A stretch of 64,000 nucleotides of DNA. It comes from Tipula vernalis. Taxonomy: Eukaryota; Arthropoda; Insecta; Diptera; Tipulidae. Location: positions 352,885,034-352,949,033 of the forward strand of contig OY282558.1 in the NCBI GenBank assembly GCA_958295665.1. Direction: 5' to 3'. The notes under the pieces are model-generated. The model was not told the DNA's origin, did no database searches, and was given only the letters and a program-made list of their open reading frames with translations. A program made the position numbers and the translations under genes. Within the stretch, counting starts at the first letter, position 1; the number at the start of each line of letters is the position of its first letter. This document shows positions 9,234-20,465 of this stretch, in pieces.

Positions 9234-11524
9234 CTACCCCTCACCTTTTCTTGTCCTGTAGGGTGCCGTCCATAAAGGCTGCACTTTCGCTGATAAATCC
9301 CCCTTATTTTGTTGCGAGTTGTGAAGCCACACCAATTGCCCCTCGTGTAGTCCCTGGCCATTGCCCGTATGGCACATCGAGTTCTCATCCAGTCGCCCGA
9401 CACTCGCACTCTACCTCGCACAACTCGGCCCTTCTTATCCAATGTCTGCTTAACCTGGTGTTCTTTGGTTTCCTCAACAATTGTTTCAGATTTCGATGGC
9501 AGCTCCTCGCAATGACTGATTGTTACTCGCCTTACTGTCACATCCGTACCGTTAAATTTAAGATTCAGCTCGATGTTATTGCTGCTCAATATTCCCCGTC
9601 CAAAATCCAACACAAAGCCATTCATCCTCATGAAGTCCGTTCCCAAAATAACCTCGTCCACAATGTCTGCGACCAGAACTTCGTGTGGGAGAAGGGTTTC
9701 GCCGATCCTTATGCTCACGATCTTTTTCCCTTTAATCATTGCACTCTCCCCATTTGCCATTCTTAATTTTAACCCATCAACTAGCTGCACTGCTCCTGCG
9801 ATCAAATCTTTTCGAACAATTGTGTGGGTTGCTCCGGTATCCAGCGTAATAATACACCTCCTCCCATCAACACCGCCCCTAACTGTGACGCTGCTTCCGC
9901 CTCGTGCTTCACTCGTAACAGGGATGAATGTTATGGAGCAACCAGACGGTGAAGCCAGCTTCGGTTCCTCCAAACTGACTTCTAACCTTTCCACTTTACC
10001 GACTGTTGCCATCCGCTCATCCGTTCCCTGCTCTCCTTTTCGTGCTCTTTCCATGGGAGATAGTGATCCGTGCCGCTTTCCTCCTGCTTCCAAACAATCT
10101 CGCGAGATGTGGCCAATCCTGTTACATATCCAACATCTTCGCTCGCTGCTTTTAGACCTTTGTCCCGACCGTTCGGCGTTTGTCCGCATAAAAGGTGGCG
10201 ATCTCATCTTTCTCTGTATAACACTCCGACAGTCCATTGAGATGTGACCCAACTTGTCACATTTCCAACACCTAAGCCTGCCTCTTCCGCCTTTCGGTAC
10301 CATTCGCTCCCTGATGCCGTTCTTGTCTGAGTTCATTTGGCGCCTAAATAATGACGGTCTTGTAAAGTTCTGCACAGCATCGAACGTTAACGCAAACGCA
10401 ACGGTTTCCGCGAAGGTCGCTTTAGGTGACAACATCACCGCCCTGCGTGTTTCTGGATCTCGGATGCCGTCAATGAATGCGTCAATTTTAAGCCTTTCCA
10501 TATAATCGGCCGATGTACTGGTATGCACTAGATGTACTAATCGCTCGATTGCCGATGAAAATTCCTGTAGCGATTCTCCTCCCTTTTGATAGCGGCTTTT
10601 CAATTCCATACGAAAGATTTCCCGCTTGTGGTCACTGCCTTACTTCCGATCCAGCGCTTTCATAATTTCGAGATAACTGTTGCGATCTTTTTCCGGAATT
10701 GTTTGTAAGGCCTCCGCTGCTTCACCTTTAAGGGCCACTATTAACGCTGCGACAAGATGTTCATCATTCCAACGGTTTTGATTGGCTGCCGTTTCAAATT
10801 GAAATTTGAAAATGCCGAAAGATGTTGTACCGTCGAAGTTTGGTGGTTTTAACTTAACTGATTGAACGGTTTGAACCACTTGCGTCGTTGTTCCACTTGC
10901 TTTGACGTCAATCAGCTCTTTCTCGAGACGTTTAACTTCCGCTTTGACCATTTGGACTTCCGTTTCTAATTTTTGGTCAACCTGTTGAATCTCTATTTGC
11001 AGCTTCTCCACTTCGCCGTGTATGTTAGTAGATAATTCGAGAAGTTTCTCGTCCATTCTCTTTTGACCATCAACAATTTGGTCTTTAATTTCTTCTCCTT
11101 GTTGTTTCATTTCTTGGTTTGACTGATTTATAGTCTCCATTTGTTGTTTCATTTCTTGGTTTGACTGCACTGCTTGTTGCGCCATTTGATTTTTAATTTC
11201 TCCTAGCTGTCGTTCGTTTTGTTGTTTCATTAGACTCATCTGTCCTGTCATCTGGTTCATAGCAGCTATTAACTGCGACAAATCGAAACTTCCAGAATGT
11301 TCTTGTGTCTTTTCGACCAACGGTTGTTTATCTTCTGCTTTCTGCTCTACGGTTGCCGCATCCGTTACTTTCTCTCCAAAATCATGATGTTCCGCGTCCA
11401 GCCCTTCTTTCTGCATGGCATCACGTAGTCGCGCTTGTAAAGCTGCTTTACCACCATCAGTAGCCAAACCCCGTTTCTCAAGTTTGCTCTTTAATTCTGG
11501 AACTTTTAATTCGCTGAGAATCAT
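9209..11524 (-). pseudogene. Gag-protease plus integrase tail, copy 2, broken
   Basis: Copy 2 matches copy 1 closely throughout. Three lesions disable it. A Tyr codon in the Gag core is TAA at 10,640-10,642 (the conserved run is MKALDRK-Y), splitting it into a 294-residue SAP/coiled-coil piece from ATG 11,524 and a downstream piece that reopens at Met 10,609. One T is lost near 9,361 (ATTTGCC in copy 1, ATTGCC here), shifting the integrase tail out of frame after MRTRCAIRA. About 89 bp present in copy 1 at 6,236-6,325 are deleted next to the polypurine tract, removing the end of the tail. Knuckles and the LDTGATHT protease site are intact. The coiled coil is 29 residues shorter than in copy 1. 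The Pro-to-IN junction is identical in both copies. Confidence 0.9.
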
Positions 11525-11546
11525 TTTCTTTATCTTTTTATTCACA

Positions 11547-11564
11547 ATCCCACCGCTGTCACCA
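11547..11564 (-). other. Primer-binding site of body 2, tRNA-Leu type
   Basis: The 18 nt are identical to the site in body 1 and again lie 3 nt from the LTR edge. Confidence 0.7.
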
Positions 11565-11567
11565 AAT

Positions 11568-12053
11568 TGTTACGTTTTTGCCTTGTCAATCAAGGTTCGT
11601 ATCACTGGATTGTGAATTAAACCAATTCAATTTAATTTATCACCAACGAATTTATTTATTTCACAAAATTTATTACAACACAGTTTATCAATAAAAATTC
11701 ACAAAATCACTTTATATAAATTATTCTCAAATTTTTACTATACACTTATAATTTTTATTTCCACAAAAACACTTTTTAATTCACTTTTTAATTCCTTTTT
11801 AATCTTTACTCTTTCGCTTACCAAAAATTACCAATAATCTTACAAGTTTACTCTATCGCGTTCCAAATACTAATAATCCAATTCGATCTTGTTCGCCTTT
11901 TTATATACACAAACCAAGCTTCTCGAAAGTTCACGACTTTTCCAGTTAGAATAGAGTAGAACAATTTTATCATGGAAAATTACATTTTAGTACAGTTTAA
12001 CATTGAGCTATTAATTTCACTTATTCTATCACACGCTAGGTGTCACCGTCAAA
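11568..12053 (-). repeat. Gypsy LTR, 5' LTR of body 2
   Basis: 486 bp from TGTTACG to CCGTCAAA. The last bases are mutated from CACA. It is more diverged from the other two LTRs than they are from each other (for example TTAAACC for ATACAAA near the start). It directly abuts Penelope-like sequence. Confidence 0.9.
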
Positions 12054-12057
12054 ATAT

Positions 12058-12929
12058 ATTTAATACGAAAACGGTAAAATTTTTTTGGATTCTGATTTTT
12101 TATTTTATTTTGGTAAATTAACTTCGATCACTAAGTGATCATTGTCAATTTATGACCTATTTCGTAATAAAACGTTTTTATTTTTTTTTTTTGTAAACAA
12201 ATAAACTTCAAAAACAATCAGATGTCTCTGACTAAAGAGAAGTGGACGATACTTGTCCCATGTCCGAGTTCATAAGCACGCTTTGTTGGTTTTGTATAAA
12301 AATTGACTCCATAATATCTAATTTTTGGTCATCACTATGCATTTCTTTAATAATCTTAAATTGCTTATACTGAATGAATGAGTGTTTAGTATTATATGTT
12401 CAGCCACCGACGATTCGTTTGGTTTTTGTGAAACAGTGGCTTATTTAGCGCCACAGCCAGGTAGATTACACTTTATTTCATACACTCCTGATTTATGCAA
12501 GCTCTCAATTTGGTCTTTGATGGATGATATTAAAGCCACGGAGGAAGGAATATATGTTACACTAACCTGAGGTCCAGGAATATATGTTACACTAACACTG
12601 TTCGTTGATTCTTTGGTTTCCTTTTGATGATTGGTTGCTCTTTAAATTCTCTGTTGGTTTTTCATTCTTTGTAGTATCTGATCTACCCAAATTTTCCCCT
12701 AGCCGTTTTTGTCAGCATTTTTTTAAATATAGACTAATTCCTTTTGATAGTCATCCGCCGATATTTAAAAGGCGAAAAATCGCCGAGTTAGATGCGGCTT
12801 CCTTATGTTGCAGAGTGTCGTTTTAATTGGAAGTAATAAATTCATTAAAAGATATTAAAATTTAATTTCTAGTCAGTTTAACTTTGCTGAGGTTTTTCGT
12901 TAACTCGATCGAATTGTTGACATCGAAAC
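12058..12929 (-). pseudogene. Penelope-like element, left copy, 3' half
   Basis: On the minus strand this matches the plus-strand copy at 17,536-18,915, so the two are head to head. It carries the end of the RT ORF and the GIY-YIG endonuclease region. The segment SGVYEIKCNLPGCGAK is followed by a stop, and the YIGRT part is deleted, so the nuclease is dead. Relative to the right copy it lacks about 360 bp including the YVDD catalytic box. An 18-bp string (AATATATGTTACACTAAC) is duplicated at 12,548-12,594. The 5' continuation is at 16,942-17,535, beyond a hAT insertion. Confidence 0.8.
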
Positions 12930-13225
12930 TAGGGTTTGCAAAAACCCGTGTTTTTTTTAAACCTGGCTTTACGGTTTTTTTCAATCTTAAATTCGGTTAA
13001 CCGGTTAAAACCGGGTTTGTAAAGAAAAAATGGATTCTATAATAAAAGCGCACTTATAGTGTTAGTTCGCTAAAAAAATGCCATTAAATAAAGTTTCTTT
13101 TTCATAGTTTTTATTTTCAATTCCAATTCAGATATACAAATTCAGTTTTTCATTACAAAAATTAATAAGACGGCCTCTAATTTAATTGCAAAAATTTCCT
13201 CATACAGAAAAGGTTCCTTCTGAGT

Positions 13226-15545
13226 AGTGGGTCCTGTTCCCGGATGTTTTTCAAATCCCGGGAATCAGGATTAAGTTTTACACAATCCCGGGATTTTCCG
13301 GTCTTTTTAGGTAAAATATATGAATATAATTATATTTTACAGTATGCCTTTTAAGAAACACAAAATGTCAACATCGAAGGGTCAGTATTACTCATTTTTT
13401 CGTGACGATTGCCAAAAACAGGCAAAGCACTTTAGGGTTCAGTTGAAGTTGACTGAATCGTTTGATAATGTTACAGTGACTAAACATTTATATCTCCTTT
13501 GATTTTGATATTGATTGATCAAGTTTTACTCTCTGTAAATAAGTCTTTGGTTAGTAGTGATTGCATTTGCCGAGAAAATTTATAGAATGGAAAAATGTTT
13601 GATTTAATTTAACTCTGCCTTCACTGTATTGAAATATTTATTAATGAAACATTGTTTATGGGTTTAAGGTTATTCATCCCTAAATTGCTCCAACCAAAGC
13701 CTCAGCTTTCGAACCCTACTCGGGTTCATCTTCCAAATAAAGCAAAGAGAATCCGTCAAAAATTGCTTTCTTCATACACAAATCAAAAAGTAAATCAATC
13801 ACAAAAATTTACTATAACCGACTTTCCACACCAAACCTCACGTAAACAGTTTGTAAATTTGGACAAAAATTCGATAATTGAGACAAAAACCATTTGGATG
13901 AAAAAATCATATGAATTCAAAGCCCAAGCTCAATCTTCAATAACACTGATTGAACCTGTACCCGATCCAGTCTGTAGCCAACATTGATCCCCCTCCAAAA
14001 TATTTTGTTTATCGAGAATTTGCATGCTCTATTTGTTTTCCAAAATGTTTCACATAGCATACCTTTAAACAAATAGTCAAATGTTGTGTAATAACCCCAT
14101 TCCCAAACTATTGTACAGGACATATAAAGCAATTTTTACAAAAAATCTTTTTTCAGTGCAAAAGTGACCTCAATAAAGACTAATTCAAAAATTAATACTA
14201 GCCCAAACTAGCCCAGACTACATGAAAAGCCCCGATAAACAAACAAAACTTTAAAAAAACGACTTTGGAAACGCTACTAATCAAATCTAGTACAAATTCA
14301 ATCAATGCTGAGGAAGACCACGCTTTTATCTGAAACCCATATGATTTGTTCTTCCAAACCACTTTCGTCTTACACATTCCTTACCCCTATTCAAATTTAA
14401 ACGTTCTACTACCGATTTCTGTCGAAAAACTACAAAGCTGTCATAGCTGTTTTGAAAATTCGACGATCTCCTTGCAGCTGTTTACAAGGTTTAAAATTGC
14501 TCAAGACCAAATATTCCATAAAGTAAATCTTAGAGAAATTGAATACATAATTCCTTCTGAAATAAGTAGTACAGCGCTCCTTTTTACTTTCTTATACATA
14601 GTATAAAGGAAGTATAGGAATCATGAAAAATTTCGGTTGCGAGATTTTGATGGAAATACATGTTTTGGGGTCCCCTGAATACGTTGTGACTATTTTCGTA
14701 ATGACGTCTGTGTGTGTGGATGTGTGGATGTGTGGATGTGTGTCTGAATGTTCATTATCTTAAAAACGAGCAAAGACAGGACCATGAAACTTCATATTTA
14801 AAAGTTTATTAACTATGCGAAGAGCTGATAAGATTTCCAGAATAATCGCACAACCGGAAGAGGAAGTTTACTTTACATTAAAATCAAACATTGTGAATTA
14901 TTGGAGAAAATAAAAGAGATATGGAAAAAGTTTTTAAATAAAAGTTATAGGAAACAATAATCTTAAGAAAAAATGTTCTTGCATTTTTGTTCTATCTTTA
15001 TCCAATTTTGAGTAAAATGTATTTATGCATTGGCGTTATTAAAAATATCATATTTGCTATGAAAACAAAATATTACGCAAATAATAACGCATTTGAAATG
15101 ACAAAATTGTTTTTTTTATTTTGTTGTTTTATATGTATGCTATGAAACATTAATACATAAACACAGCGCTGTATTCATTTCTAAATGATGTCTGTGTGTA
15201 TGTATATACATATAAATATAATGTAAGTATAAGAAAGTAGTGTGGTGGTCACACCAGACACCGGATTTTTCTCTAAGCTTTAACTGATTTTTTCAAGGTT
15301 TAAAAAATTTGGAGCAATTATTTATTAGAAGTTCATTTTGACAAGTATTGCTAGGGAATTTCTAAGATATTCATTAACAAATATCCAGCAATGGTTTTCA
15401 ATTCTTTAAAAATCTTAATATTCTACAAAAAAGGTTTTTCGCTAAATCCCGGGATTTTAATCATAATTCCCGGGAGTCGGGATTATAAAAAATTACCAAT
15501 TTCTCGGAATTTTGCCCCCGGGAATTCCCAGAAAGGACCCACTAC
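13226..15545. mobile_element. Second-level nested element with CCCGGG-rich termini
   Basis: Its left end AGTGGGTCCTGTTCCCGG and right end CCAGAAAGGACCCACTAC are inverted repeats, and TTCTGAGT occurs directly outside both (13,218-13,225 and 15,546-15,553), an 8-bp duplication of the hAT kind. Sub-terminal CCCGGGATTTT / AAATCCCGGGA motifs occur at both ends. Interior frames include 13,346-13,499 (from MPFKKHKMSTSKGQYYSFF, faintly like a BED-finger start) and a Ser/Lys-rich frame at 13,652-13,987; I do not recognise either securely. It contains a further short-TIR repeat at 14,585-15,239. Removing it rejoins the hAT transposase region. Confidence 0.75.
14585..15239. mobile_element. Short-TIR repeat element (MITE-like), third nesting level
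   Basis: The 13-bp inverted ends TACTTTCTTATAC (14,585-14,597) and GTATAAGAAAGTA (15,227-15,239) bound 655 bp. The left end continues AGTATAAAGGAAGTATAGG, and a GTGTGTGGATGTGTGG low-complexity stretch follows, features I recall from widespread insect repeats of this kind. No clear target duplication and no coding sequence were seen. Confidence 0.6.
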
Positions 15546-15656
15546 TTCTGAGTCGGTTGTGGTTGGTTTAACTGTAATTAAGGCATTGAAAAGCAATTAG
15601 AAGTTGTTTGTTCTTTTCCCAGTTGCTTCGAAAAAATTAAATCTTTTCTAAAAGTG

Positions 15657-16708
15657 TTAACAATAACGACTTCTTGTGTTTTGTACATACTCTTTTTTAA
15701 AAGCCAAGTTAAGTTCATCATTCTCACTAGCCTTACTATCCAGCAAACTTTCTGATTCTATTTGAAATAATATTTCAAATAATCGCTTGCCAAAATTAAG
15801 TATTTTTGTTTTTGACGAATATGGCAGAGAAACTTCCGATTGAGTGCGTAATTTGGTTTTTGAATCTTTTAAATACTTCGCCAAAGACATTAAATTAATA
15901 TTTCTACGTTCCAATACCCTCTTTTTCAATGAATTGAATAAACTTTAGCTGACTTCCGTACTTATCTGGTAAATTGTATTCAACATAAATGTGACTATGA
16001 TTTCGGCCGTTATTATTGTAGCGTATTTTCATCCCAAAGTTTGCAACTGCTACTTTTACAGATAACAAAGCATCACAAATATCTTTAAGCATCACAAATA
16101 TTTAATTTTTGTAAATCATCCAGTGCTTTTTTTATGCAATGAGCTTAAAAAATTGTTAGATCATAAGTAGTAACGTATTCCAATGAGTTTTAGAGTCTAA
16201 AATTAGTCCAATTTCAACATTGAACTTTTGCTTAACATTTGTTGTAAAATTGTATTTCGTACAGCGGAACGCTTGAAAAATTGTACAATATTGCGAACTG
16301 AATTAATAAAATGAAACGTCAGAATATTCAACTTCATAATATTCTTCATTTCCGAATTCATCATCATATAGAATATCACAATCAGATTCATCGACTTCAT
16401 TAGTTTCTATTGTTGAATCCACTAGTCGGGATGATTTTTTATATATTGTAAAATGTCTGTAACGCCATGAGTAACCCGTGGTTCATACATAGGACAATTT
16501 TAGCTTTCGATTCATTGCCAAATTTAATATTTACTGAAGTTCCGTCACACGTTGTGAATACAATATGATTTTTCAAAACCATTCTAATTTTGTCAAGTTG
16601 TTGATCAATTAGTTCTCTCGTTTTATATAAATCACAACTTCCGTGTAAGTCCAATTTATAAAAATTCAGGTGTCTTCTGGCCCTTATCGCAGCGTGTCCA
16701 CTCATCAA
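15657..16708 (-). pseudogene. Decayed hAT transposase
   Basis: Four short minus-strand frames follow the order of a hAT transposase. The first (16,708-16,439) has the DDE-region pattern TTCDGTSVNIKFG then IVLCMNHGL, matching the hAT run in which D-x-A/T-S/N-x-x-K-F is followed by C-x-x-H. The second (16,400-16,203) has VRNIVQFFKRSAVRN, the usual helix between catalytic blocks. The third and fourth (16,095-15,904 and 15,929-15,657) cover the mid insertion domain. Frameshifts and stops separate all of them, and no C-terminal dimerisation (hATC) region was found before the nested element starts at 15,545. It is not functional. Confidence 0.7.
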
Positions 16709-16941
16709 AAGTTGATGATAATTTATAGAATTGTTTTGATTTTATTTTTGTACTATAGTTCATTTTCAATTTTTGTAGCAAAATTTAAAATCAGTTTCAT
16801 AACAGAAATTTCGGATTTGGGGCACTCATAACAATCAAAAATTACCCGCTTATTTCTCCAGAAAAATCGGGTTTTCGGTTTTAGAACTTTATTAAAAAAT
16901 CCGGCGTTTTAAAACCCGTTCAAACCGGTTTGCAAACCCTA

Positions 16942-17535
16942 ATCGAAACCTACAGGGGATGGAAGTTTTCTAAATGTGCTCAACAGACATTTTGTGATTT
17001 TTGAAGTGGGTGCACCCCACGTTTACGTGTCTTAGGTAATGCATATAGTATAGGTACCTTCGGATTGCTTACATTGAAACGATCATTTGTCGTTAAAAAT
17101 TCTTGAAGCATCCTTGGTTGCATGTAACACTTGTTTGCACATTTTAACATTCAACATATCCATCATCTGTAAGCGTTTTCAATACTCCATTATCGTAATC
17201 CATTAGGTCTATTATTATTATAGCGTTGTTTTTATCCACTTTTGTGAAAATGTGAAATTGTTGTCCCATAGTTGTGTTAGGATTTTTCTTTCATCAGATT
17301 TTTGATTGTTGTTTTTTATGTAACCTTCCTTTTTTATCACATTTTCAATTTCTGATCTTATTACATTCCCGGCACCAATTGGTGCTGTTTTTATTCTCGA
17401 TTCTATGTCTGTCACAATATCTATTATTGGCAACTTGTCTCTCAAATAAGCATAATTTAATCAATTATTAAGAAACAGATTTTGTTCCTTAGTTAATGGG
17501 TTTGATGACAATTTTCATTTTTCATTTTTTATTAA
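16942..17535 (-). pseudogene. Penelope-like element, left copy, 5' half
   Basis: Minus-strand continuation of the copy at 12,058-12,929. It encodes the N-terminal part of the Penelope ORF: a 75-residue frame (17,445-17,218, starting at a non-ATG codon) with DIVTDIESRIKTAPIGAG, then in shifted frames VPILYALPKTRKRGVHPL, which corresponds to the conserved ALPKxHKxG-LRP box ahead of the RT core. Stops and frameshifts are present throughout. The right copy begins immediately beyond it in the opposite orientation. Confidence 0.65.
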
Positions 17536-18915
17536 TCCACTTCAAAAATTGCAAAATGGCAATCGCGAAAATTTAGAAAAATTCCACCACCTACAGGTTT
17601 TGATGTCAACACTTCGATCGAGTTAACGAAAAACCTCAGCAAAGTTAAACTGACTAGGAAGCTGACAGTTACTTATGATTAACAAAAATTTGCATTGACC
17701 AGAATTTTGTGAAATTTAGGGAAACGTTTTACTCACAAAGTCAAGGTGTTGCTGTGGGAAACCCCATCTCGAGTTTTGTGGCAATTTTGTTTATGTGGTA
17801 TTTTTAAAAGGAACTGAGTATGTCAAAAATCTTTCCTCGGATTTGGTATCGTTATGTTGATGACATCATTTGTGTTGTTAATCGTAAGAAAGTTAAAGAT
17901 ACTCTTGATTTTATTAACTCAAAACATAAGTTAATCCATTTCACAGTGGAAGAGGAGTCGGAAGATGAATTGGCATTCTTGGATCTCAAATTATCAAGAA
18001 GTTTAGAAAACTGCAACCTATACGCACTGACCGATGCGTTACTAGCAATTAAAACCACACTCTGCAATAAAAGGAAGCCGCATTCAACTTTATGATTTGT
18101 CGCCTTTAAAATATACCATTATCGGCGGATGACTATCAAACGGAATTAGTCAATATTTACGAAATTGCTGACAGAAACGGCTATGGGAAAATTTGGGTAG
18201 ATCAGATACTACAAAAATTGAAAAACCAATAGAAAATTCAAAGTGCAACCACTCACCAAAGGGAAACCAAAGAATCAACGAACAGAGCTAGTGTCACATT
18301 TATTCCTGGACTATCGGAGAAATTGTCAAACATTTTCAAGAAACGCAATTTTCGGATGATCTCAAAATCAACATCCAAAATAGGTGCTTTAATATCATCC
18401 ACCAAATACCAAATTAAGAGGTTGCACTAATCAGGAGTTTATGAAATAAGGTGTGATGGACCTAGCTGTGGCGCTAGATACATTGGGAGAACAAAGTTTG
18501 CCTAAAAACAAAGTTTAGTGAACATCAAAGAACTACTGTTTCACAAAAACCAAACGAGTCGTCGGTGGCTGAACATATGATACTAAACAATCATTCGTTC
18601 GGTATAAGCAATTTAAGATTATTAAAGGAAAGCAGTGATGATCAAAAATTATGGAGTCAATTTTTATACAAAACCAACAAAGCGTGCTTATGAACTCGGA
18701 CATGGGACAAGTATCGTCCACTTTATTTAAATTATGTAAAACCAGAGACAGCTGATTGTGTGTCAAGTTTATTTGTTTACAAAAATAAAAATAAAACGTT
18801 TTAGTACGAAATAGGTCTTGTATTGACAATGATCACTTAGTGATCGAAATTAATTTACAAAAATAAAATGAAAAATCAGAATCAAAAAAATTTTACCGTA
18901 ATTCGAATTAAAAAT
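17536..18915 (+). pseudogene. Penelope-like element, right copy: RT end and GIY-YIG nuclease
   Basis: This 5'-truncated copy begins within the sequence CCACTTCAAAAATTGCAAAATGGC, which is also in the left copy. In order it has the RT box QGVAVGNPISSFVAILFMW (17,739-17,797), the catalytic YRYVDDIICVVN box (about 17,848-17,883), the thumb-like segment ELAFLDLKLSR, then after frameshifts the GIY-YIG endonuclease start SGVYEIRCDGPSCGARYIGRT (18,432-18,494), followed by a stop. The distal VAEHMILNNHSF segment is recognisable. The 3' end shares TTTTACCG and the TGATCACTTAGTGATCGAA palindrome with the left copy. Penelope elements use RT plus GIY-YIG for target-primed insertion; this one is inactive. 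Confidence 0.85.
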
Positions 18916-19810
18916 ATTTAATTATTGGTGATTCTGAGTGTTGAAACAATTAATTAATTGTTAAATGAATTTAAAACAAAAATTTGAAAATATTCACAGT
19001 TACAATTTAAATTTTACATAATTTTCACTATTTGAATATTTCTTAAAATTTAAGTAGCCCTCCTTTGAAGGAATGTCTGCGTGAAAATTGCGAGTACTTT
19101 ATTGTTCTTAATTTGTCAAACCTACTATATTCAGCATCTGAACCAAATTCAAAAATCATGTCAGCCTTGAAATGTCACTTCTAATCGACGCCGAAATCCT
19201 CTTTGGGTTTAGATTTATTCATAAATTTGTTTTTACTTTATGAAGTGTTACTGCACCCACAAATTTTAGATAAATCAGGAGTTCCTTTTCGATGAACAAG
19301 TAAACTTTTATAGGGTCACGACAAAGGCAATCATGTATTATAATAAAACTAGTGTAGTAGTGCTGCAATTTTTGTAAATTATAAACGGATGAATAGTCGC
19401 CAGTTTGTTGTTACAATGATCGATGATGAACTCCTTGTTAAAGCACCTCCGTAGGCTTCAGACTTAACTTTGTGTTTTTTATGAAGCTAAGTTGTTGTAG
19501 TGAAATGGAACAATGAGGAATCAGATTTTTCAGATGTTTTGTGCAATTTTTCTGCTAATCAATAAGTTAGACTGAGGGAGAAACTACTCCGAACGATCAT
19601 TAAACGATATTTCTGGTTTAGTTTTTGTTTGTTATTCAAGGTACTTACCAGTAAAAATAGTTAGTCCTGGTTGCAAATATAGTTATGATGGCGCAGAAAA
19701 GACAGAGTAGCCAAGAGCTCCGTAAACTTTTCGATAGAGTTTCGGTTCCTGAGGTGTGAAATGAAGTTATTGATACTGATGATATTGTGCTCTAAATTTG
19801 TTCATATTAA
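18916..19810. other. AT-rich stretch, possibly decayed LINE 5' part
   Basis: No frame could be read with confidence. Because recognisable LINE RT begins just downstream in the same orientation, the last few hundred bases may be eroded endonuclease or linker sequence, but no endonuclease motif survives. Confidence 0.4.
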
Positions 19811-20259
19811 ATGTATGCGAATTACGCGCCCGTAGTTTCAGTCAGTATAAAACGACACTTGGTCCTCCAAATTTGGAAAACAGTTAATTCCGTCAGTAAT
19901 AAATTTGAAAAATATTTAAACAATTTTTCTTTAATAAACTTAATAATAAGGACTAGAAGTAAAACTAGAAGTAGTGCAAAAACACTCCTTGCGGAAAATG
20001 TTAATATCATTCACAGAAAAAAATCAATTCAAACGTCCTTAAATTTAGCCCCGTCGAGTATAACTAGCCCGCTTCATCTTTACCCGACAAATAATACAAA
20101 AATCGAAAATATTCTAAAAGCATTAAAAAAAATCATCCGTTGGATACGACAGCATTTACACAAAATTCTGTAATTAAATAAACAATCCTCTGAGTCGCAT
20201 CCTTTCAAAATTAACTAACGATTGTTTTACAAAGGGGGAATTCCCAGAGTGTCTCTCTA
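19811..20259 (+). pseudogene. LINE RT N-terminal part, left of a DNA-transposon insertion
   Basis: A 120-codon frame (19,811-20,173) carries the linker before the RT palm: IWKTVNSVSNKF, then LHLYPTNNTKIENILKALK. A frameshift near 20,120 leads into KKSSVGYDSIYTKFCN, the LINE RT box K-K/N-S-S-G-x-D-x-I, then one stop, then LTNDCFTKGEFPECLSI. This order is typical of Jockey/CR1-like RTs. The reading breaks at a TA where the element at 20,262 begins and resumes at 23,343 with NYRPISI in the same frame. About 15 residues normally found between these (a VIPIHKKG-like stretch) are absent, so the LINE was already deleted here or lost bases at insertion. Confidence 0.75.
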
Positions 20260-20261
20260 TA

Positions 20262-20465
20262 CCAGGTGATTTTTTTAACTACACTCAAATATCTCGGAAA
20301 ATAAGTACTCTACGAAAAAAATGGTAGAGATCAAAATTTAATTATTCCGTGGGGGAATAGATTAGTGTTAAAATTAGTACCCCCCCCCCTCCTCTCCGCC
20401 TTGTAGGTGGGTAACTTTGAAACTAAAATATAAGCCCCTATTTTTATTGCAGGTTCGGATTCTGT
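20262..20465 (+). repeat. Left long TIR
   Basis: Pairs with 23,133-23,340. A run of C residues at 20,382-20,393 is the least conserved part. Confidence 0.85.

Larger units (their letters stand above)
5728..12053 (-). mobile_element. Tandem Gypsy-superfamily array: LTR-body-LTR-body-LTR
   Basis: Three near-identical LTRs (5,728-6,223; 8,738-9,233; 11,568-12,053) alternate with two coding bodies read on the minus strand. The middle LTR serves both as the 5' LTR of body 1 and the 3' LTR of body 2. ATAT lies just outside both ends (5,724-5,727 and 12,054-12,057), matching one target duplication for the whole block, although the site is AT-rich and this could be chance. Each body has a tRNA-Leu-type primer site, Gag with SAP and coiled coil, two zinc knuckles, an aspartic protease and the extreme C-terminus of integrase. 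Reverse transcriptase, RNase H and the integrase catalytic core are absent from both. Mobilisation would need enzymes from a related full-length element. Confidence 0.9.
12930..16941 (-). mobile_element. hAT-type DNA transposon inserted in the left Penelope copy
   Basis: The ends TAGGGTTTGCAAA (12,930) and TTTGCAAACCCTA (16,941) are terminal inverted repeats, and exact 8-bp duplications ATCGAAAC lie outside them at 12,922-12,929 and 16,942-16,949. Sub-terminal AAACCGG/CCGGTT motifs are mirrored at both ends. Without the insert the Penelope sequence is continuous. A decayed hAT transposase lies inside on the minus strand, and a 2.3-kb element has landed in it at 13,226-15,545. Confidence 0.88.
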
